Notes under the pieces: generated by a model
The model's database searches: none
What the model saw: only the letters and a program-made list of their open reading frames with translations
Told to the model about the DNA's origin: nothing
Shown here: positions 60,044-64,000 of the stretch, one piece after another
How positions within the stretch are numbered: position 1 is the first letter of the stretch
Layout of the letters: each line of letters begins with the position of its first letter
Position numbers and translations under genes: made by a program
Assembly: GCF_016651105.1 (NCBI RefSeq)
Contig: NZ_JAEKEL010000001.1
Span: 1,850,001-1,914,000, forward strand
Length of the DNA stretch: 64,000 bases
Reading direction: 5' to 3'
From: Pseudomonas sp. TH15
GTDB taxonomy: Bacteria; Pseudomonadota; Gammaproteobacteria; Pseudomonadales; Pseudomonadaceae

Positions 60044-61248
60044 AGCTCATCTCCTTTAAGCTTACCCAGATCCTCAAGAGTGGTTGTCGCTGACCAGACG
60101 ATTTTAGCGTCATATTTGTTGGCGAGTTGATGAAGCATTCCCTTTTTATGTTCATCTTCTAGCTTTAACAGCATGCTTTTCAGGTAGCCGTCTTGAGATT
60201 CGAATATTTTTTGATGAAGTGATTGTACTAGTTGGGTTGGAGTGGTGTTGTGAGCGATATGGTATTCGTATTCTTGTCGATAAAGATTCTCAATTTTCTT
60301 ATAAAGATCAAAAAGAAGTGCTCGATCATTTTCGCTTGTAAATATTTTTCTTGCTTCTTCTGCGTTGAAAAAATAAGACTTGGCATGCCCTGTTATAACT
60401 TCGTGGACATCGGCCAGTATTAATTTTAGTACGAAGAAGTGGTCGTCGTACTGCTTTTCATCAACGAAGTCCATTACCTTCAGCGGATCTTTTGCTAGGC
60501 TATCAAATTCATTGATGAATTTTACAATGGCGCCGTAAACAGTTTGGCTATTGTCCTTTGGTTTGCAAATGCTCGTGTGATCCTCGTCGACCGCTGTTGT
60601 GTCTTTTTTCTGGCAGTCAATCGGTAATGCGCTGCTTTTTTGAACAAATAGATCGTGTGCGCCATAGACGTACTTGGCGGGCGGTTTGTTTTGGGTTTTA
60701 TTCCAGTCTCGATTGAGCTGGTCGATTGCGTTACTCAGTACCCCTAGATCTCCCAGTTGCACATTAGAGGAAATCATAGATGTTATGTTGGCAATCTTTG
60801 CGCCATTGTGTGGTACGGCTAGAGAGATGAATCCAGTGACTGCTGAGTGTTCGTCCTGAGTAAGCTGTTTTAATATACATGACTTGGAAACTAGCCCGCC
60901 CATGCTGTGGGCAATGATTACAATTCTTTTGTATTTTGAAAAATTAATTTCTAACTCTGATTTTAATAGTTCGGCTATTTCGTCAATCGGGAGATTCTTC
61001 TTGATTGATTTTAATGACCCGAAAAGCCGTGCGATCAAAGACTTCGAAGCGCCGTAAGTATTCGTAAATGTAGTGAAGTAATTAAAGCATGCGACATCGT
61101 AGTGTTGGAGTTCTGCTTCCTGACATAACAGCTTCGGAAATGACGTGTTTGCATCATGCGACCAGGTATCAATACCTCCTTTCAGCCCATGCACAAATAC
61201 AATCAAACTTGAGGTGTCGCCTCGCTTTACCCACTCCATCATGCTCAT
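60040..61248 (-). CDS. Alpha/beta hydrolase effector with ABC-3C-type C-terminal domain
   Basis: A 402-residue protein, first gene of the operon. The N-terminal 250 residues are a lipase-like alpha/beta hydrolase: oxyanion loop FVHGLKGG (18-25), nucleophile elbow AHSMGG with Ser115, and the candidate catalytic histidine in EDHTSICKP. The C-terminal 150 residues are charged and helical (LKLILADVHEVITGHAKSYF; LYKKIENLYRQEYEYH), the usual form of the C-terminal component that ties an effector to its ABC ATPase. A GGGA site precedes ATG 61248. Ester or lipid cleavage as the toxic output is an inference. Confidence 0.8.
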   Translation of the reverse strand: MSMMEWVKRGDTSSLIVFVHGLKGGIDTWSHDANTSFPKLLCQEAELQHYDVACFNYFTTFTNTYGASKSLIARLFGSLKSIKKNLPIDEIAELLKSELEINFSKYKRIVIIAHSMGGLVSKSCILKQLTQDEHSAVTGFISLAVPHNGAKIANITSMISSNVQLGDLGVLSNAIDQLNRDWNKTQNKPPAKYVYGAHDLFVQKSSALPIDCQKKDTTAVDEDHTSICKPKDNSQTVYGAIVKFINEFDSLAKDPLKVMDFVDEKQYDDHFFVLKLILADVHEVITGHAKSYFFNAEEARKIFTSENDRALLFDLYKKIENLYRQEYEYHIAHNTTPTQLVQSLHQKIFESQDGYLKSMLLKLEDEHKKGMLHQLANKYDAKIVWSATTTLEDLGKLKGDEL

Positions 61249-61807
61249 GAGTCATTCCCTGAGAACACAAAAAAATATTATTTTCCAACGTTAATAAATG
61301 GTAGCACGATGGATTTGATGTCAAAAGGCTATGCAGGGGCTGGTTGTACCTTTGTCTGTCTGTCTCCGAGATAGGTAGCTAAGGCCCTCTTGACCGTTCG
61401 TGTTGTCAACGATGACATGTAGCACTGTATGCATCAGCAGGGCATCGGTATCGTGCTCCCTCCAGCTCTTTCTGGTCCCCACGGCGCGTGCTACCTCAGG
61501 CGCTGTAAGTAAAATTGATTTTGCTGTGTGATGTTTAAAAAAGCGACAGTTCATCTATCGTCTGAACGTTGGCACAGTCGATTGCTGACGCTCCTGACTG
61601 GCTGATTATTTCCGGTAGGAACGTTAGCCTCGAATTGCCCCTGGTTTTTAAGATACTACGGCCGGCCGCTTCGATCGGTTCCTACCTGTGATAACTGGTT
61701 GCTTAGGGAGCCAGAGCTTTTGCAATGAACCATGAAGTCCAGTGCCGTGTACTTTAGATTTCAGCGATCTTTGGCCTACGTTGGATGATCCACTTCATGG
61801 TCGCTGA
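61249..61807. other. Gene-poor gap between the ABC-system operon and the integrase module
   Basis: About 560 bases. The part next to 61248 is AT-rich (AATAATATTTTTTT on the minus strand) and should hold the operon promoter. A 77-residue minus-strand frame (61321-61554) has no recognisable features. A 9-bp inverted repeat GGTAGGAAC/GTTCCTACC lies at 61614-61622 and 61678-61686. Confidence 0.45.
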
Positions 61808-62068
61808 TCAATGATGCGTGCGTCTTAACAAAACTAGTCGGACGGTGAGTCGGTAGTAGTACCGAGTGTCATCAGAGTTGTTTCGCAGGCATTGATCAAA
61901 AAACCAGCGTATGTGCTTGTGTTTCCACGTCCACGGATTTTCGCATTGCCATCGCTGCTGAATTGCCGCTTGCATGATTCGGGCTTGACGTAGGTGTCGT
62001 TGCTGCGTGACCTTCGAGACAGTCAATACGCCGCTCAGGAATAACGCCATGTTGAAGGGCTTGCTCAC
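61808..62068 (-). CDS. Small basic protein downstream of the integrase
   Basis: An 86-residue, strongly basic protein of unknown function (TQQRHLRQARIMQAAIQQRW; WKHKHIRWFFDQCL). The start is GTG at 62068, overlapping the integrase stop (GTGA), so it is coupled to the recombinase. The charge would allow DNA binding, for instance as an excision factor, but no helix-turn-helix is evident. Confidence 0.65.
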   Translation of the reverse strand: MSKPFNMALFLSGVLTVSKVTQQRHLRQARIMQAAIQQRWQCENPWTWKHKHIRWFFDQCLRNNSDDTRYYYRLTVRLVLLRRTHH

Positions 62069-63054
62069 GCTCGACCTCCTATGTAGTCCGAAACCACATC
62101 GATCCGGTTATGCCCGAGCTCAAGGCTGATCTGTTGGCGCGCCTGCTGATCAAGGTTGCGGTCAATGCGATAGCAGTGGCCACCATTGACCGGTGCGGCG
62201 TGGCCAGTGAGCTGTTCGTAACGCTCGCAGGCGTAGGCTGCTCGCAGTTCATGAAAGCCCTTCAGCCCGTGTTCATGTAGCGTGTCGCGGGCGGGGAGCA
62301 CGGTCTGTTGCAGGAACGCGGCGTAGCTTTCGTCTCGGGCCAGCAGGTTGCGACTATGGGGCGGCGACGCATGACGAGCCAACTGCAGCGCCGCCTTCAC
62401 CTCTTCATTAGCCACAACCCATCGCGGCGCTGATGCCCCTGAACGGCCGCCTTTGGTGCCGTCCTGAATGTTGATGCGGCCTAAGTGTTCGGCTTCGCGT
62501 TGCAGTCGTGGCAGGTCAGCCAGGATAGCTTCGCGCAGGCGCATGCCGGTTTCTCGGGCCAACAGGACAATCACCGCCACCCGCTCGTGTTGCCGTTCGC
62601 CAAGCACCTTAAGCACTCGCCGCAGCTGTTGGCGGTCTTGGCCATCCGGTGCACGGGGGCGTACGGTCGAGCGTTTCTGTCCCAACGCCTGACTCGGGCT
62701 GGCGATCCTCACGTCCTGATTACCGCGCAGCGCAACGAGGGTACGGTTGACGCTGCTGAGGCGGTTCTGCGCGGTAGCGATGCAGAGTTCACCTTGCTGG
62801 ATCTGCTGGCGCAGGTATGCGGCGTAGTCCTGCAGCGTCCGTCGATTGATCTGGCGCGCATCGTTGTAACCGGGACCCTCCTCTGACCGACACCAACGCA
62901 CGAACGCTTGCCAGCGATCGCTATGCGCTTTGACCGTGGCGAAGTGGCCGCCGGCAAACAGATCCTTGAGTGCTTGTGGGCCGGCGTAGCTCAGCTGGCG
63001 GCCATAGCCAAAGTTGCGACCCTCACGCCGACCGACCAAGGCCATCATCATCAC
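62065..63054 (-). CDS. Tyrosine recombinase (integrase-domain protein)
   Basis: About 329 residues. An N-terminal SAM-like core-binding domain (about 25-115) is followed by the catalytic domain with R172 (ETGMRLRE), K201, H268-x-x-R271 (GFHELRAAY), H315 (LELGHNRID) and the nucleophile Y324 (VSDYIGG). All key residues of the tyrosine recombinase family are present. It resembles the integrase subgroup found in Pseudomonas integrative elements. The start may be GTG 63054 or one of the next three ATGs; it overlaps the preceding gene. Confidence 0.9.
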   Translation of the reverse strand: MMMMALVGRREGRNFGYGRQLSYAGPQALKDLFAGGHFATVKAHSDRWQAFVRWCRSEEGPGYNDARQINRRTLQDYAAYLRQQIQQGELCIATAQNRLSSVNRTLVALRGNQDVRIASPSQALGQKRSTVRPRAPDGQDRQQLRRVLKVLGERQHERVAVIVLLARETGMRLREAILADLPRLQREAEHLGRINIQDGTKGGRSGASAPRWVVANEEVKAALQLARHASPPHSRNLLARDESYAAFLQQTVLPARDTLHEHGLKGFHELRAAYACERYEQLTGHAAPVNGGHCYRIDRNLDQQARQQISLELGHNRIDVVSDYIGGRA

Positions 63055-63393
63055 CGTTTTCGTTTGTTTGCAGAAATAGCAGCAAGGCTTTCCAGTGGGG
63101 GCTGAGCCTGTCCATCTGCTGCCAGTGTGTCGGGCGGATCACGAGGACGTTCTCCCGGTGTTGCAGCAGCGCCCCTTCCTCACGCAGTTGCTCGATCAGC
63201 AGGGCGATGTTGGCAGGGGCCAGAGGTGGTGTGGCGACAGCGGCGACAGTGGCGACAACCCGCGTCGTTTCTGGCCTGGTGCGTGGCGACAGGGTGGCGA
63301 CAGGGTGGCGACAGAGGCGGCGACACGCTGCGACTCGGGCGGCGCTTGATGTTGCGCCTGGTAGCGGCGCACCGCGTCATTGAGGCGAAACAT
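63023..63393 (-). pseudogene. Small mobile-element protein, frame broken at an 11-bp tandem repeat
   Basis: ATG 63393 (MFRLNDAVRRYQAQHQAPPE) overlaps the end of the DUF3987 gene. The downstream half in another frame (PPLAPANIALLIEQLREEGAL; VLVIRPTHWQQMD) ends at 63023. The two halves meet over a tandem repeat on the plus strand, GTGGCGACAGG twice plus GTGGCGACAGA, at 63283-63315. Removing one 11-bp copy gives a continuous frame of about 119 residues. The break may be a natural repeat-slippage variant. Function unknown; probably DNA binding or regulatory within the element. Confidence 0.6.
63283..63315. repeat. 11-bp tandem repeat inside a coding region
   Basis: Three head-to-tail units: GTGGCGACAGG, GTGGCGACAGG and GTGGCGACAGA. 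Related GGCGACA units continue at 63316-63325 and, spaced out, at 63230-63257. Because 11 is not a multiple of 3, gain or loss of a unit switches the reading frame of the overlapping minus-strand gene. Confidence 0.85.
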
Positions 63394-64000
63394 GGCGGAC
63401 CTCGAAAGTTTTTCCGTCGCGGCTGCTCAGCCAGCAATGAGTGATCAGCTCGACGAATAAAGTGGCGGTATGGTCAGCGCTCTTGCGGGCAAAACGAGGG
63501 CCGTTGCGATTGACGTCGCGGACGGTGAACTGGGTCCAGCCTTTCTGCACCAGCCAGCGCAGCAACCGATCCGCTTCCTCGCGTCGGCTATTGACCGGCT
63601 CCTGTTCGGTCAGGCGCTGAATCTCGGCCAGGTAGTAATCCATCAGCGTGGAGGCGCGCTGGATGTGTGCTTCGTCCAACGCACTTGCCTCTTCCACCAT
63701 GGCCAGCACGCCTGCGATACGTAGTACATTCGCCGCGGCCTTGCCCGCGACAGGCTGGATACCGGCCAGCTCGCCGAACTCGCCGGACTGGCATTCGATG
63801 GTGTCGTGAATATCAATCCAGGCACGACGGGCACGGGAAGTCAGCTCCAGTGTGGTGGGATTGAGTGAACCATCCTTGTGAAGTGACCAGGGCTGTTGCA
63901 GTAGGGCGGTGATCCGCTGTTGGTAGCGCTGGACTTTGACATCTCTGGTCAGGTCGTTTGCCTTGTAGAGTCGCTGGCCGGCCAGGCGCTCGGGCCAACT
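63377..64000 (-). CDS. DUF3987 (YfjI-like) protein, C-terminal part (5' end outside the window)
   Basis: The frame is open from the right window edge to the stop at 63377 and encodes about 207 residues: WPERLAGQRLYKANDLTRDV at the edge, then GELAGIQPVAGKAAANVLRI, AGVLAMVEE and ELITHCWLSSRDGKTFEVRH. The AAANVLRIAGVLAMVEE segment is typical of the C-terminus of DUF3987 primase/helicase-associated proteins of integrative elements. The N-terminal ATPase part lies outside. It precedes the small protein and integrase genes as one leftward unit. Confidence 0.72.
   Translation of the reverse strand, partial: SWPERLAGQRLYKANDLTRDVKVQRYQQRITALLQQPWSLHKDGSLNPTTLELTSRARRAWIDIHDTIECQSGEFGELAGIQPVAGKAAANVLRIAGVLAMVEEASALDEAHIQRASTLMDYYLAEIQRLTEQEPVNSRREEADRLLRWLVQKGWTQFTVRDVNRNGPRFARKSADHTATLFVELITHCWLSSRDGKTFEVRHVSPQ

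Noticed and set aside
61321..61554. A 77-residue minus-strand frame between the ABC operon and the integrase module
   Set aside because: No family features, no good ribosome binding site and low-complexity ends; it could be a decayed gene but cannot be supported.
63230..63325. Repeated GGCGACA units considered as a CRISPR array
   Set aside because: Units are 11 bp, directly adjacent and inside a reading frame; there are no spacers of regular length and no cas genes.

Overview
The window reads as a chromosomal segment of a Pseudomonas of the fluorescens group. The evidence is the rRNA and 5S sequence, the recC-recB-recD order, a yfiR-yfiN-yfiB operon, roughly 60% GC coding style, and several intergenic palindromes built on the GTGGGAGCGAGC, GTGGCGAGGG and TGTAGGAGCT motifs common in these genomes. 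All names come from reading the translations; no database was searched.

Layout. 1-2270: 3' part of a 23S rRNA, the 5S rRNA and the rrn terminator. 2382-11625: recCBD, all linked by ATGA overlaps. 11745-14094: the YfiRNB cyclic-di-GMP signalling operon. 14091-17612: a LysR regulator divergent from mmsAB (valine/methylmalonate semialdehyde catabolism). 17879-24407: small redox and regulatory genes (cupin, MerR, two flavodoxin-fold quinone reductases, two LysR, a TauE-type permease, an ABM monooxygenase, an SDR/epimerase). 25143-28827: GntP permease, RpiR regulator and D-aminoacylase. 29348-40400: an AraC regulator divergent from an AGPS-like flavoenzyme, a GlpD paralogue and an FGGY kinase, followed by a secreted Zn-phospholipase-C-like protein and a DUF1302/DUF1329 pair. 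Together these look like a dedicated ether-lipid or glycerolipid pathway. 40576-49816: a chemoreceptor, a histidine phosphatase/PAP2/GT39 envelope group, two GNAT enzymes, a DUF2252 protein and a periplasmic protein.

50.7-61.3 kb is an accessory, increasingly AT-rich defence-type island. It holds an OLD-family ATPase/TOPRIM nuclease, then a MazG-like pyrophosphohydrolase with a nuclease-helicase fusion (PD-(D/E)XK-like N-terminus plus DUF2075), then a leftward operon. That operon encodes an alpha/beta hydrolase with a C-terminal helical domain, a small middle component, an SMC/Rad50-like ATPase with a CPVC hook, and a phosphoribosyltransferase-like protein. The first three match the architecture of an ABC three-component (ABC-3C) conflict system and are the most exciting content of the window. 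61.8-64.0 kb is an integrative-element module (DUF3987 protein, small protein, tyrosine recombinase, small protein) running off the right edge.

Four genes (GT39 transferase, periplasmic lysozyme-inhibitor-like protein, nuclease-helicase, ABC ATPase) are each broken only by one missing base in a run of 5-6 identical bases. This looks more like systematic homopolymer under-calling than four real pseudogenes. A fifth broken frame near 63.28 kb coincides with an 11-bp tandem repeat.
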